Source: Parvularculaceae bacterium UBA4496
GTDB taxonomy: Bacteria; Pseudomonadota; Alphaproteobacteria; Caulobacterales; Parvularculaceae
Reading direction: 5' to 3'
Assembly: GCA_002388885.1 (NCBI GenBank)
Contig: DGNI01000209.1
Span: 1 to 24,404 of the forward strand
Length of the DNA stretch: 24,404 bases
Shown: positions 14,521 to 22,388 of the stretch, one piece after another
Numbering within the stretch: position 1 is the stretch's first letter
How the letters are laid out: each line of letters opens with the position of its first letter
The notes under the pieces: model-generated
Seen by the model: the letters and a program-made list of their open reading frames with translations, nothing else
Told to the model about the DNA's origin: nothing
Databases searched by the model: none
Program-made: the position numbers and the translations under genes

Positions 14521-15561
14521 ATGCGCACAAAATCAGTGGTATACGGAATATTGGCCAGCCTGGCGCCCAGTGCTGCATTTGCCGGCTTTATCGACATTCA
14601 GCAGTCTTTGAAAAAAGCTGGCGTGCAATCGGATATCGGTTATCCGACGATTGTCGTCGATGGCGCCGGAACCAACCGGTATGACACGATCCACAACAAA
14701 ACAGTTGATGTCTGGGTCACGGTTTCCCGTTCGAAAAAATGGAGCAACGAAAAAGGGTTCGCCGGCGGCTCGATCAAGATCGACGGCGGCGGCATGCCGT
14801 TGCAAAATCCGGAACCGGCCAAGATCCTGAAGGTAACTATTCCTTATATCGACTTGCGATCCTATTCGGTCGCCAATCAACGCGTGTCGCCGATCAAATA
14901 CTGCAACGACCGTCTTGACGAGAAATCCGGCGCGTCGAAGCAGAAATTTCTCGATGACGGCGGCGAATATAATCGGCCGCGCGCCTACAAGGCGGAAGTC
15001 TCGGCGGCCTGGTACAAGCGCACCGGCATCAACGAGGCGTTTTACTACGCGGATGCTGAAACCGACATCGGCGTCAGAATTGTGTGCAGGCCGCTGAACG
15101 GCCCGAAAGTGCGCACGACGACAACAACAACGGGTTCAAGCGGCGCCCCACGCGCCAACGCGCCGCCGCCGCCGACCAGAACCAATCCGCCGCCGGTGCG
15201 CACGAACCCGCCCCCGGTGCGGACAAACCCGGATCCCGTTCGGGTCAACCCCGAGATTGTCGATGAACCCGCTGCGGAATTCGACGTTCTTATTCGCCGA
15301 GTCGATAATGAAGGGCCGGACGGCGCAGTGCAGCTCTGGGTCTATAATGCCGGGCCCGATGATGCGGTTGGGTGTTCTCTCGGTTGGCGCGGCAATGCGA
15401 ACGATGTGTTTGTCCGGATCTCCAATTTGCCTGCAATCGGCCCCCGCGAGACGCACAAGGTCGAAGGAACCCTGCCGTCCAACTCCGGCGGCGAGTTCCG
15501 CGTCGATTGCGCGACCGAGCCGGAAAGCGCCTTTGAGAACAATACGGCGGTTCTCGAATAG
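14521..15561 (+). CDS. Secreted two-domain protein with proline-rich linker and CARDB-like C-terminus
   Basis: A 346-residue exported protein. Residues 1-22 are a signal peptide (cleavage after AFA). Residues about 23-190 form a domain I do not recognise, with a cysteine in KYCND and another in IVCRPL that could form a disulfide. A low-complexity linker follows: a run of six threonines, then four seven-residue repeats of PPPVRTN type at 216-243. The C-terminal part (about 250-346) resembles CARDB/Ig-like adhesion modules, with the pattern V-x-N-x-G and a final E-x-x-F-E-N-N. The frame is open further upstream, but the ATG at 14521 follows AAGGGGAGAG and starts the signal peptide. Likely a periplasmic or surface binding protein; function unknown. 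Confidence 0.7.
   Translation: MRTKSVVYGILASLAPSAAFAGFIDIQQSLKKAGVQSDIGYPTIVVDGAGTNRYDTIHNKTVDVWVTVSRSKKWSNEKGFAGGSIKIDGGGMPLQNPEPAKILKVTIPYIDLRSYSVANQRVSPIKYCNDRLDEKSGASKQKFLDDGGEYNRPRAYKAEVSAAWYKRTGINEAFYYADAETDIGVRIVCRPLNGPKVRTTTTTTGSSGAPRANAPPPPTRTNPPPVRTNPPPVRTNPDPVRVNPEIVDEPAAEFDVLIRRVDNEGPDGAVQLWVYNAGPDDAVGCSLGWRGNANDVFVRISNLPAIGPRETHKVEGTLPSNSGGEFRVDCATEPESAFENNTAVLE
15166..15249 (+). repeat. Four 21-bp tandem repeats encoding a PPPVRTN linker
   Basis: Four in-frame units encode PPPTRTN, PPPVRTN, PPPVRTN and PDPVRVN. The two central units are identical in protein but not in codon use, so the array is not a very recent duplication. It forms a rigid spacer between the two domains of the secreted protein, and its unit number could vary among strains. 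Confidence 0.85.
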
Positions 15562-15568
15562 GCGCGGG

Positions 15569-15599
15569 TTGACGGTCCGGTTTCGCGGGCTCACATAGC
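15569..15599 (+). promoter_or_regulatory. Promoter of rnpB
   Basis: TTGACG at 15569-15574 and CATAGC at 15594-15599, 19 bases apart. The predicted start, about 15605-15607, coincides with the 5' edge of the RNase P RNA P1 stem. The -10 resembles the TATAGC of the rpsD promoter in this window. Confidence 0.55.
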
Positions 15600-15604
15600 C
15601 TTTC

Positions 15605-16013
15605 GCCAGACGGTCGGACGGCCGCCGGCCTCGTCTTTGGGCGAAGCGGGAGGAAAGTCCGGGCTCCATGGAGACAAGGCGCCGGGTAACGCCCGGCCGG
15701 GCTTTTTAGTGATAAGGGGCCCGAGGGAAAGCGCCACAGAGAACAAACCGCCTTCTTTACGAGGGTAAGGGTGAAAAGGTGCGGTAAGAGCGCACCGCCG
15801 GACCAGTAATGGAACGGGCATGGCAAGCCCCGCCTGGAGCAAAACCGAATAGGGATAGCGCGTCCGCCGGCGCCCTTTGGGCTACGGCGTGACAGGCAGG
15901 TCTTCGTGCTGAGCTGTCCGGGTTGGTTGCTTGAGGCCGCGCGCAAGCGCGGTCCTAGAGGAATGGCCGTCCCTCAGCGATGAGGACAGAACCCGGCTTA
16001 CAGACCGTCTGGC
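15605..16013 (+). ncRNA. rnpB: RNase P RNA, class A
   Basis: The catalytic RNA that trims tRNA 5' leaders. The P1 stem is an 11-bp pairing, GCCAGACGGTC (15605-15615) with GACCGTCTGGC (16003-16013), which sets both ends at about 409 bases. The universal core GAGGAAAGTCCGGGCTCC begins at 15650 (CR-I, 5' side of P4). GACAGAACCCGGCTTA (15985-16000) is the matching 3' core (CR-V). The internal AGGGTAAGGGTGAAAAGGTGCGGTAAGAGCGCACC stretch around 15764-15797 is also standard, as is the GGCAAGCCCC region. Ends are inferred from P1 and may differ by a few bases. Confidence 0.95.
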
Positions 16014-16062
16014 GTTTATTTCAGAGTCGCGTTTTTATGCTGCGACAAAACGGAGATTATTG

Positions 16063-16548
16063 ATGCCGTCATTTGATATCGTTTCGGAAGTCGATCTGTC
16101 CGAAGCCGACAATGCCATTCAGAACGTCATGCGGGAAATTTTAACGCGCTACGATTTCAAAGGATCAAAGTCTTCCGTAGAGATGAAAGAGGACGTGATT
16201 ACGATTTTCGCCGATGACGATCTGAAATTGCGGCAGATGCATGAGATCGTGCAAGGCAATATGCAAAAGCGCGGGATCGAACCCGGCTCGCTCGACTATC
16301 AGAAGGAAGAACCGGCGGCTGGCCAGTCCGTGCGCCAGCGTGTCCTGATTAAACAGGGCATCGACAAGGAGCTCGCCAAAAAGATCGTCAAGGCGATCAA
16401 GAGCGAGAAATTCAAGGTGCAGGTGGCGATTCAGGGCGAGGCCTTGCGCGTTACCGGCAAAAAGCGCGACGACCTGCAGGAAGTTATCGCCTTTGTGAAG
16501 GCGATGAAGCTGGAACAGCCCTTCCAGTATCAGAATTTCCGCGACTAG
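16063..16548 (+). CDS. yajQ: YajQ-family nucleotide-binding protein
   Basis: A 161-residue cytosolic YajQ protein with the family's full length and both ends intact: PSFDIVSEVDLSEADNAIQN at the start, RYDFKGSKSSVEM near residues 28-40, and QPFQYQNFRD at the end. The family folds as two ferredoxin-like halves; a Xanthomonas member binds cyclic di-GMP and works with a transcription factor, while others bind tRNA or GTP, so the exact role here is open. The ATG at 16063 follows CGGAG. It begins 49 bases after the RNase P RNA, with no convincing terminator between them, so some expression may come by read-through. Confidence 0.92.
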   Translation: MPSFDIVSEVDLSEADNAIQNVMREILTRYDFKGSKSSVEMKEDVITIFADDDLKLRQMHEIVQGNMQKRGIEPGSLDYQKEEPAAGQSVRQRVLIKQGIDKELAKKIVKAIKSEKFKVQVAIQGEALRVTGKKRDDLQEVIAFVKAMKLEQPFQYQNFRD

Positions 16549-16620
16549 AACCTGCGACAGTAACTGGAAATTCCCGGCGGCTTTGGCTATGACCGGAGAA
16601 CACAACGGAGAATCCTTCCC

Positions 16621-16869
16621 ATGGCTGACTTTGAAGCCTCGCTGCTCGAAATCATCAAGGAACATGCGGTAGGCCTGACGGGCGAGCTGACGCGCGACAC
16701 GCAGATCGCCGATCTCGGGATCGATTCCTTTTCCGTTGTCGAGATCATCTATGAAGTGGAAGAAAAGCTCGGCGTCGAAGTGCCGTTTAACGCCAACGAA
16801 AATCCGTTTGGCGATATGGCGAGCGTCGGCGACCTCATCGACGCGCTAAACAAGCTGATCAAGAAATAA
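16621..16869 (+). CDS. Acyl carrier protein (specialised, paired with a ketosynthase)
   Basis: An 82-residue acyl carrier protein. Ser36 in LGIDSFSVVEIIYEVEEKLG is the phosphopantetheine attachment site; the classical DSL is DSF here. The protein is acidic and helical as expected. It differs from housekeeping AcpP, which has DSLDTVELVM in this region, and from rhizobial AcpXL. The ketosynthase gene starts six bases after its stop, so the two are a transcriptional and probably functional pair. A CGGAG ribosome site lies ten bases before the ATG. Its acyl product is unknown. Confidence 0.88.
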   Translation: MADFEASLLEIIKEHAVGLTGELTRDTQIADLGIDSFSVVEIIYEVEEKLGVEVPFNANENPFGDMASVGDLIDALNKLIKK

Positions 16870-16875
16870 CTGTTC

Positions 16876-18087
16876 ATGACACGGAATGTCGTTGTTACAG
16901 GGCTGGGCGTTGTCGCGCCGAACGGCGCGAGCATTCAAGATTTCTGGAGCGGCCTGACTTCCGGCAAGAGTGCTATCCTCAAGCGTGAATATAGCGCGGC
17001 TGATAAATACTCGCTGACCGTTCCCGTTGCGCCGGTTGATGGTGTTGAAGACAGGATCAAGGGGCTCGGCGTGCAACTGATGCGCGCGGACCGGTTCTCG
17101 CAGCTTGCGGTGATGGCGGCGGAGGAGGCGATTGAACAATCGGGCCTTGAATTCGGTGAAGCGCTGGGCGCCCGCACCGCCTGCATCATTGGCACGGGCA
17201 TCGGCGGGCAGATCACGTTCGACGAGGGCTACGTCAACATGCTGTGCCGCGAACGCCGCCCGCATCCTTTGACGATCCTGAAAGTCATACCCAACGCGCC
17301 GGCCAGCCAGCTGTCGATCCGGCATGGATTGAGAGGGCCGGCTTTCGCCGTTTCGAGCGCGTGCGCAACCGGCGCTCATGCCATCGGCGTGTGTTCTGAT
17401 CTGATCAAATCCGGCGCGGCGGATGTCGGCCTTGCGGGCGCCAGCGAGGCGATCTTGTGTTACGGCGCGCTTGAATCCTGGCGGGCGATGCACATCCTTG
17501 CGGACGAAACCTGCCGGCCGTTTTCCAAAAACCGCAACGGGCTTGTTATTGGCGAAGGCGCCGGCGTTCTGGTGCTGGAGGAAGAAAGCCATGCGAAAGC
17601 GCGCGGTGCCGATATTCTCTGCCGTATCGCCGGGTTCGGCATGAACGCAGACGGCAAGGACATGATCAATCCGGCAGTGGAAGGCGCGTCGGGCGCCATG
17701 TCGCTGGCGCTTGAAAAGATGAAGATAGACGATCGCTCTAGAGTCTATGTGAACGCACACGGCACCGGCACGTTGTTGAACGACCCTACGGAAACCAAAG
17801 CCATCCGGTCAGTGTTCGGCGCCGATGCTGACAAGCTTGCCGTGTCCTCCACGAAATCAATGCATGGGCATCTGCTTGGCGCGGCCGGCGGTGTCGAATG
17901 CATCGCGTCCATCCTGGCGCTGAAGAACGGCGTCGTGCCGCCAACGGCCAATTACGACGAGCCGGATCCCGAATGCGACCTTAATTACACGCCCAATAAC
18001 GCAGAAGAGCGCGACATTTCCGTCGCGCTCTCAAATTCGTTTGCGTTTGGCGGCCTGAACGCGGTCATCGCCTTCGAAAAAGTCTAG
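16876..18087 (+). CDS. Beta-ketoacyl-ACP synthase (FabF-like ketosynthase)
   Basis: A 403-residue condensing enzyme of the FabF/KAS II type, which joins malonyl-ACP to a growing acyl chain. The triad is complete: Cys163 (SSACATGAH), His295 (NAHGTGT) and His332 (STKSMHGHLLGAAGG); Cys163 matches the E. coli FabF numbering. The N-terminal VVVTGLGVVAPNG and C-terminal NSFAFGGLNAVIAF blocks are also typical. It follows a dedicated carrier protein by six bases without a strong ribosome site of its own, suggesting translational coupling. No ketoreductase, dehydratase or acyltransferase is nearby, so the pair must draw on enzymes elsewhere. A secondary lipid or polyketide role is more likely than housekeeping synthesis, but unproven. 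Confidence 0.88.
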   Translation: MTRNVVVTGLGVVAPNGASIQDFWSGLTSGKSAILKREYSAADKYSLTVPVAPVDGVEDRIKGLGVQLMRADRFSQLAVMAAEEAIEQSGLEFGEALGARTACIIGTGIGGQITFDEGYVNMLCRERRPHPLTILKVIPNAPASQLSIRHGLRGPAFAVSSACATGAHAIGVCSDLIKSGAADVGLAGASEAILCYGALESWRAMHILADETCRPFSKNRNGLVIGEGAGVLVLEEESHAKARGADILCRIAGFGMNADGKDMINPAVEGASGAMSLALEKMKIDDRSRVYVNAHGTGTLLNDPTETKAIRSVFGADADKLAVSSTKSMHGHLLGAAGGVECIASILALKNGVVPPTANYDEPDPECDLNYTPNNAEERDISVALSNSFAFGGLNAVIAFEKV

Positions 18088-18434
18088 GCCGAAGCCATTT
18101 TGCCCGGGAACCCGTGAAGGCCCGCCCTGATCCAGCGGAACCCGCCGATCATCAGCACAAGGCCGATATAGCGGACGATGTAAATGCCGAGGTCATTGCC
18201 GAAGGTTTTGAACATGCCGCCGATGGCCCCATAGATCGACTGAATCTCAGCGCCCGAAGAACCCATGGCGGCGATTGGCCAGACGGTCCTGTCGATCAGG
18301 AGCGCGAGCAGACCGAGCTTCCACAAGTTCGTCTCGCCCTTCGCAAACATGGCGAACAAAAACGCGAGAATAATGGCGCGCGGGAGATCAGCGCCTGAAA
18401 ACCCGATGCCGACAATGTATTGAAGATCCTGCAT
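18084..18434 (-). CDS. Conserved-looking membrane protein, unknown function
   Basis: A 116-residue minus-strand protein with about three membrane segments: ADLPRAIILAFLFAMFA, LWKLGLLALLIDRTVWPIAA, and LGIYIVRYIGLVLMIGGFRW. A short polar N-terminus and basic/Gly-rich tail flank them. I recognise no family. The length, single start at 18434 and membrane-like composition support a real gene. It meets the ketosynthase tail to tail: the bases CTAG at 18084-18087 supply the TAG stop of both genes. No terminator hairpin lies between them. Confidence 0.65.
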   Translation of the reverse strand: MQDLQYIVGIGFSGADLPRAIILAFLFAMFAKGETNLWKLGLLALLIDRTVWPIAAMGSSGAEIQSIYGAIGGMFKTFGNDLGIYIVRYIGLVLMIGGFRWIRAGLHGFPGKMASA

Positions 18435-18560
18435 GGCGGTCTCTCGAAAATTGTTTCAAGTGCATTTACGCTCAGGTAGGGTTAATACCGCGTAAAGCGC
18501 ACGAAATTTTGCGCAAGATTCGGGTGTTTTTCGGGGGCGGTAATCCCTTAACAAAACCTT

Positions 18561-19460
18561 ATGAACGCCACATTGACCAATATGACCCGTATGATCCCCG
18601 CAAAGGCGCACAGCGTTACACGCCTTGACGGCTACGCGCCGGTCGGCCGCGCTATCGATTTTCTGACGGCGCATGCGGATGAAAAGCCGACGCTGGAAGA
18701 AACCGCCGCCCATGTGGGCTTGTCGCCGGCGCATTTCCAGCGCGTTTTCAAAGCCGGCGCCGGCGTTTCCCCGAAACGCTTTTTGCAATATTTGGCGGCG
18801 CAGGAAGCAAAACGCGCTATGGCTGACGGCGAAGATGTTCTGTCTGCGTCCTATTCCGCCGGGCTTTCAGGGTCGTCGCGCTTGCATGATCTTTTCCTTG
18901 CCTCAGAAGCGATGACGCCTGGCGAGTATCGCCGCAAGGGCGAGGGGCTAAGCATCCGGTACGGATTTGTCGAAGGACCGCTGGGACGTGTTTTGATTGC
19001 GGCGACGGACAAGGGCGTCTGCTGGATGAGTTTCGCGGAGGATGGCGGCGATGACTTGCACCTTTCGGAAATGCGGCATGACTGGTCCGCGGCGGAATTC
19101 ATCGAAGACCGGGAATTTGTGGAACCGCTGGCGGCGCGAGCTTTCGACTTTGCGCTGAACCGTAAAGCTGGGCAGCCGCTTCGGCTTCACGTGCGGGGCA
19201 CGAACTTTCAGCTGAAAGTCTGGGAAGCGCTTTTAAAAATTCCCTATGGCGCGTGCGTCACCTATGGCGACATCGCGAAAGAAATCGGAGCGCCGAGGGC
19301 CAACAGGGCCGTGGGCTCGGCGGTGGGCGCCAATCTGATTTCGGTTCTGATCCCCTGCCACCGGGTTATTCTTTCATCCGGAATTATCCACAATTATCGC
19401 TGGGGTGTTGCGCGCAAGAAAGCGGTCCTCGCCATGGAATGCGCAGTCAGCGCAGCCTGA
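18561..19460 (+). CDS. Ada-like AraC/methylated-DNA-cysteine methyltransferase fusion
   Basis: A 299-residue fusion of an AraC-type DNA-binding domain (about residues 28-125, two helix-turn-helix units with TLEETAAHVGLSPAHFQRVF in the first) and an O6-alkylguanine-DNA alkyltransferase domain (about 130-298). The suicide cysteine is Cys266 in IPCHRV, with the usual NYRWGVARK after it. E. coli Ada also has an N-terminal zinc domain whose cysteine accepts methylphosphotriester methyl groups and switches Ada to an activator; that domain is absent here. It should repair O6-methylguanine, but how it would sense damage for transcription is unclear. The ATG at 18561 has no good ribosome site; ATGs at 18582 and 18591 are alternatives. 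Confidence 0.87.
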   Translation: MNATLTNMTRMIPAKAHSVTRLDGYAPVGRAIDFLTAHADEKPTLEETAAHVGLSPAHFQRVFKAGAGVSPKRFLQYLAAQEAKRAMADGEDVLSASYSAGLSGSSRLHDLFLASEAMTPGEYRRKGEGLSIRYGFVEGPLGRVLIAATDKGVCWMSFAEDGGDDLHLSEMRHDWSAAEFIEDREFVEPLAARAFDFALNRKAGQPLRLHVRGTNFQLKVWEALLKIPYGACVTYGDIAKEIGAPRANRAVGSAVGANLISVLIPCHRVILSSGIIHNYRWGVARKKAVLAMECAVSAA

Positions 19461-19490
19461 ACGCCGCTACAACTGTCTCATTATCTCCGT

Positions 19491-19529
19491 TTGACACCTG
19501 GGCGCCGTGACGACACTCTCACTGTCACG
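19491..19529 (+). promoter_or_regulatory. Possible -35 element and inverted repeat before the M14 peptidase gene
   Basis: A perfect TTGACA lies at 19491-19496, but the base positions for a -10 (19514-19519, CACTCT) are poor. An inverted repeat CGTGAC (19506-19511) / GTCACG (19524-19529) overlaps the would-be promoter and could be an operator. Both are weak indications. Confidence 0.25.
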
Positions 19530-19579
19530 ACGCATGAGCCGACCGGAACTCATGTGCGACAGAATGAGGAGGGGCGCGG

Positions 19580-22336
19580 ATGTCATTGTCGCTTTTTGCA
19601 TTGGGGGTGCTTGCCGCTGCGCAAACGCAGGACGGCGTCATCGACGAGACCGCCAGTCAGACGATCAGAACCGAAACTACAGATGAGCGGTTTTTAAACG
19701 ATTGGGTGGCGGAGCTCCCGGAACATGCGACTATGCCCAGCCCCCGTGACGTGCTCGGCTATACAGTTGGTACGGAAGGTGCGCTTACCCACGTAGATGA
19801 CATTCATCGCTATTTTCGAGCGTTGGCGGAGGCGAGCCCGCGCGTCGAAATTATCAGTCTTGGTGAGAGCGAGGAAGGCCGCGAAATGATCATGGCGGTC
19901 ATCGCAGATGAAGAAACTGTGCAAGATATCGATAGATACAAGTCGATCCTGCAGTCGCTGGCCGACCCGGCGAATACTTCTGAGGAAGCTGCTGATGAGC
20001 TCATCGCCGACGGCAAACCGTTTTACTGGATCACGGCGGGCCTTCATGCGACCGAACTCGGACCGCCTGAAGCGTCGATGGAGATCGCCTACCGTCTTGC
20101 GGTTGATGAGCGGGCGGTCTTTCAAAAGATCCGAAGCAATGTCGTGACATTGATCACACCGGTGCTGGAAGTCGACGGGCGCGCGCGACAGGTCGAATGG
20201 ACCAAGGCGAATTTGAGCGAATTTGAAGATTACTACGACAAGCCGCCGACAAGCCCGCCCTTCTGGGGGCATTACACGTTCCATGACAACAACCGTGACG
20301 GGCTGGTGATCAGTCAGGCGCTGACGCGTAATTACGTCAATGCGTTTTATGAATGGCAACCGACATTTTCGCTCGACATGCACGAGTCCGTGCCGCTGCT
20401 TTATGTGTCAACAGGCACAGGCCCTTACAATCTCGCCGTTGATCCGATCACGGTGACCGAATGGCAGTCTATCGCCAACTATGAAGTCTCGCGGCTGACC
20501 GGCATGGGCCTGCCGGGCGTATGGACATGGGGTTTTTATACGGGCTGGTATCCGGGATATCTCCTTTGGGTCACCAACAATCACAACGCCAACGGCCGGT
20601 TTTACGAAACCTTCGGCAATCATGTGGCGAAAACTGTTGAGCGTGACATCACGAACAGCCGCTACGCCAATGAGAAAGTGACGGAGAAAACCTGGTACCG
20701 CTCCGACCCGCCGGAACGCAAGTTCATGTGGTCGATGCGCAACAACACAAATTACATGCTCTCCGGCGTTTTCGCATCGCTCGAATTTGTTTCGTCGACA
20801 CCGGATGTTTATCTGCGTAATTTCTATCGCAAAAACGTTAACGCAATGACGCGTGCGATAAAGGAAGCTCCTTATGCATTTGCCATTCCTATTGAACAGG
20901 ATGACCGTAACGCTGCGCAGGATATGATTGACGTGCTTCGTCGCCACGCGATTGAGATCTCTGTCGCAGATGCCGCGTTTGGCAAGGATGACGGGCGCAT
21001 CGCCCGCGGGGACCTGGTGGTCAAGCTGAATCAGCGCTACGGCCCGCTGGCGCAAAATCTTCTTGAGGAGCAGAAGTTTCCAGAGAAGGTTGACGTCTCG
21101 CCTTATGATGATGTCGCCTGGACGTTAGGGCTTCAGTTCGGCGTTGATGTGAAACCGATCAAGGATGAATCCGTTCTTGATCTAGCAGCGTCGCCGCTTG
21201 GCGATGATACGACACCATTCGCCAAGTCAGGGCTTAATGGTATTGGCCGTTACGTTGTTGTGCCGCATAAAGGTCAGAATGAGTTGGGCCCCTTCCGCTT
21301 TGCGCTTGGTGATGCCGAAATCTGGTCGGCGAAAACTTCGTTTAAAACTATCGGGCGAGAGTTCCCGGCAGGATCGCTGATTATCGACACGGAAAGCGTC
21401 GATCGCGATTCGCTACGCGAGGCGCTCGAGGCGAAGGGCCTTGAGGGCCAGTCGCTCCTGCTCATGCCAAACGTAGAGCGCGATCTTCTGGACCTGCCGC
21501 GCGTTGCAATACTTCACAGCTGGACATCTACGCAGGACACGGGCTGGGTGCGCTTTACGCTCGACCAGTCCGGCGTTCCGTTCACGATGCTGACAAAAGA
21601 CGAAGCCCGGGCCGGAAATTTACGCGATTCCTATGACGTCATCATCGGACCGTCATTCGGCGGGGGGGCGCAGGCGAGCGATATTATCGCCGGCGTCGAC
21701 ACCAAATGGTCGCCGCTTCCCTATAAACAATCGGAAGCAACGCCGAGCCACGGTGTTATTGTCAGCGCTGACGACATCACCGGCGGCTTCGGCTTTGAAG
21801 GCATGGCGGAAATCGAAAAATTCATCCGGAACGGCGGCACGTTTATCGGCTTGCGTTCGGGCGGAGTCATCGCGGCGGAAACCGGCATGACGCGCAAGAT
21901 CGGGGTTGCACGTCCGTCAGGTCTAAACACGCCGGGCTCGATCCTGACGACGAAAATGACCGGCGCCTCGCCGCTCACTTACGGCTACGATGCGTTCGAT
22001 TACGCCTTCCGGAACAACGGCCCGCTATATCAGGTTTCCGACCGGGACCGCGCGGCCCATATGGTCATGCAGTTCGGCGACAAGGTGATTCCCGAGCCTT
22101 TCGATGACGAAGAAAAGGACGAAAATAAAGACGGTGATGAAAAGAAGCCGCCGCTGGTGCGCTCCGGCGCCATTCTCGGCGGCGCTGACGGCATGAATGG
22201 CGCGCCTGCGCTGTTAAAGGAAAAAGTCGGCGAGGGGCAGGTGGTGCTGTTCGCCTGGAACCCATTGCACCGGCACGTCAATCATCACGATCACGCTTAC
22301 TTTTACAATGCGGTCCTGCACTGGAACGATCTTTGA
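19580..22336 (+). CDS. Large secreted M14-family zinc carboxypeptidase
   Basis: A 918-residue M14 metallopeptidase. The zinc ligands are His156 and Glu159 (GLHATELGPPEA) and His268 (SLDMHESVP), with a WGHYTFHDNNRDG block between them as in long bacterial M14 proteins. The peptidase domain spans about residues 60-400. The remaining half includes a Rossmann-like segment from about 640 (PRVAILHSWTSTQDTGW, later GGTFIGLRSGG) that recalls the class I glutamine-amidotransferase/DJ-1 fold and is seen in other long family members. An acidic, lysine-rich patch (DDEEKDENKDGDEKK) lies near 849-863. Residues 1-14 look like a short signal peptide, implying a periplasmic or secreted enzyme. The ATG follows GAGGAGGGG. 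A strong terminator follows. Confidence 0.87.
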   Translation: MSLSLFALGVLAAAQTQDGVIDETASQTIRTETTDERFLNDWVAELPEHATMPSPRDVLGYTVGTEGALTHVDDIHRYFRALAEASPRVEIISLGESEEGREMIMAVIADEETVQDIDRYKSILQSLADPANTSEEAADELIADGKPFYWITAGLHATELGPPEASMEIAYRLAVDERAVFQKIRSNVVTLITPVLEVDGRARQVEWTKANLSEFEDYYDKPPTSPPFWGHYTFHDNNRDGLVISQALTRNYVNAFYEWQPTFSLDMHESVPLLYVSTGTGPYNLAVDPITVTEWQSIANYEVSRLTGMGLPGVWTWGFYTGWYPGYLLWVTNNHNANGRFYETFGNHVAKTVERDITNSRYANEKVTEKTWYRSDPPERKFMWSMRNNTNYMLSGVFASLEFVSSTPDVYLRNFYRKNVNAMTRAIKEAPYAFAIPIEQDDRNAAQDMIDVLRRHAIEISVADAAFGKDDGRIARGDLVVKLNQRYGPLAQNLLEEQKFPEKVDVSPYDDVAWTLGLQFGVDVKPIKDESVLDLAASPLGDDTTPFAKSGLNGIGRYVVVPHKGQNELGPFRFALGDAEIWSAKTSFKTIGREFPAGSLIIDTESVDRDSLREALEAKGLEGQSLLLMPNVERDLLDLPRVAILHSWTSTQDTGWVRFTLDQSGVPFTMLTKDEARAGNLRDSYDVIIGPSFGGGAQASDIIAGVDTKWSPLPYKQSEATPSHGVIVSADDITGGFGFEGMAEIEKFIRNGGTFIGLRSGGVIAAETGMTRKIGVARPSGLNTPGSILTTKMTGASPLTYGYDAFDYAFRNNGPLYQVSDRDRAAHMVMQFGDKVIPEPFDDEEKDENKDGDEKKPPLVRSGAILGGADGMNGAPALLKEKVGEGQVVLFAWNPLHRHVNHHDHAYFYNAVLHWNDL

Positions 22337-22355
22337 CAAGTGCGCACAATTTCAG

Positions 22356-22388
22356 AACAAAAAAACGCCCCGGAAAGCCCGGGGCGTT
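22356..22388. terminator. Bidirectional terminator, copy 1 of a 33-bp repeat
   Basis: AACGCCCCGG (22364-22373) pairs with CCGGGGCGTT (22379-22388) around AAAGC, flanked by A and T runs. It ends the M14 gene and, on the other strand, the glycosyltransferase gene whose TAA stop (22389-22387) falls at the foot of the stem. The same 33 bases recur at 24265-24297. Confidence 0.92.

Noticed and set aside
15166..15249. CRISPR-like array
   Set aside because: The 21-bp units are contiguous, in frame and without spacers; they encode a protein linker.
15290..15946. Minus-strand frame across rnpB
   Set aside because: It overlaps the RNase P RNA and the secreted-protein gene; its proline/arginine-rich translation is a by-product of those sequences.
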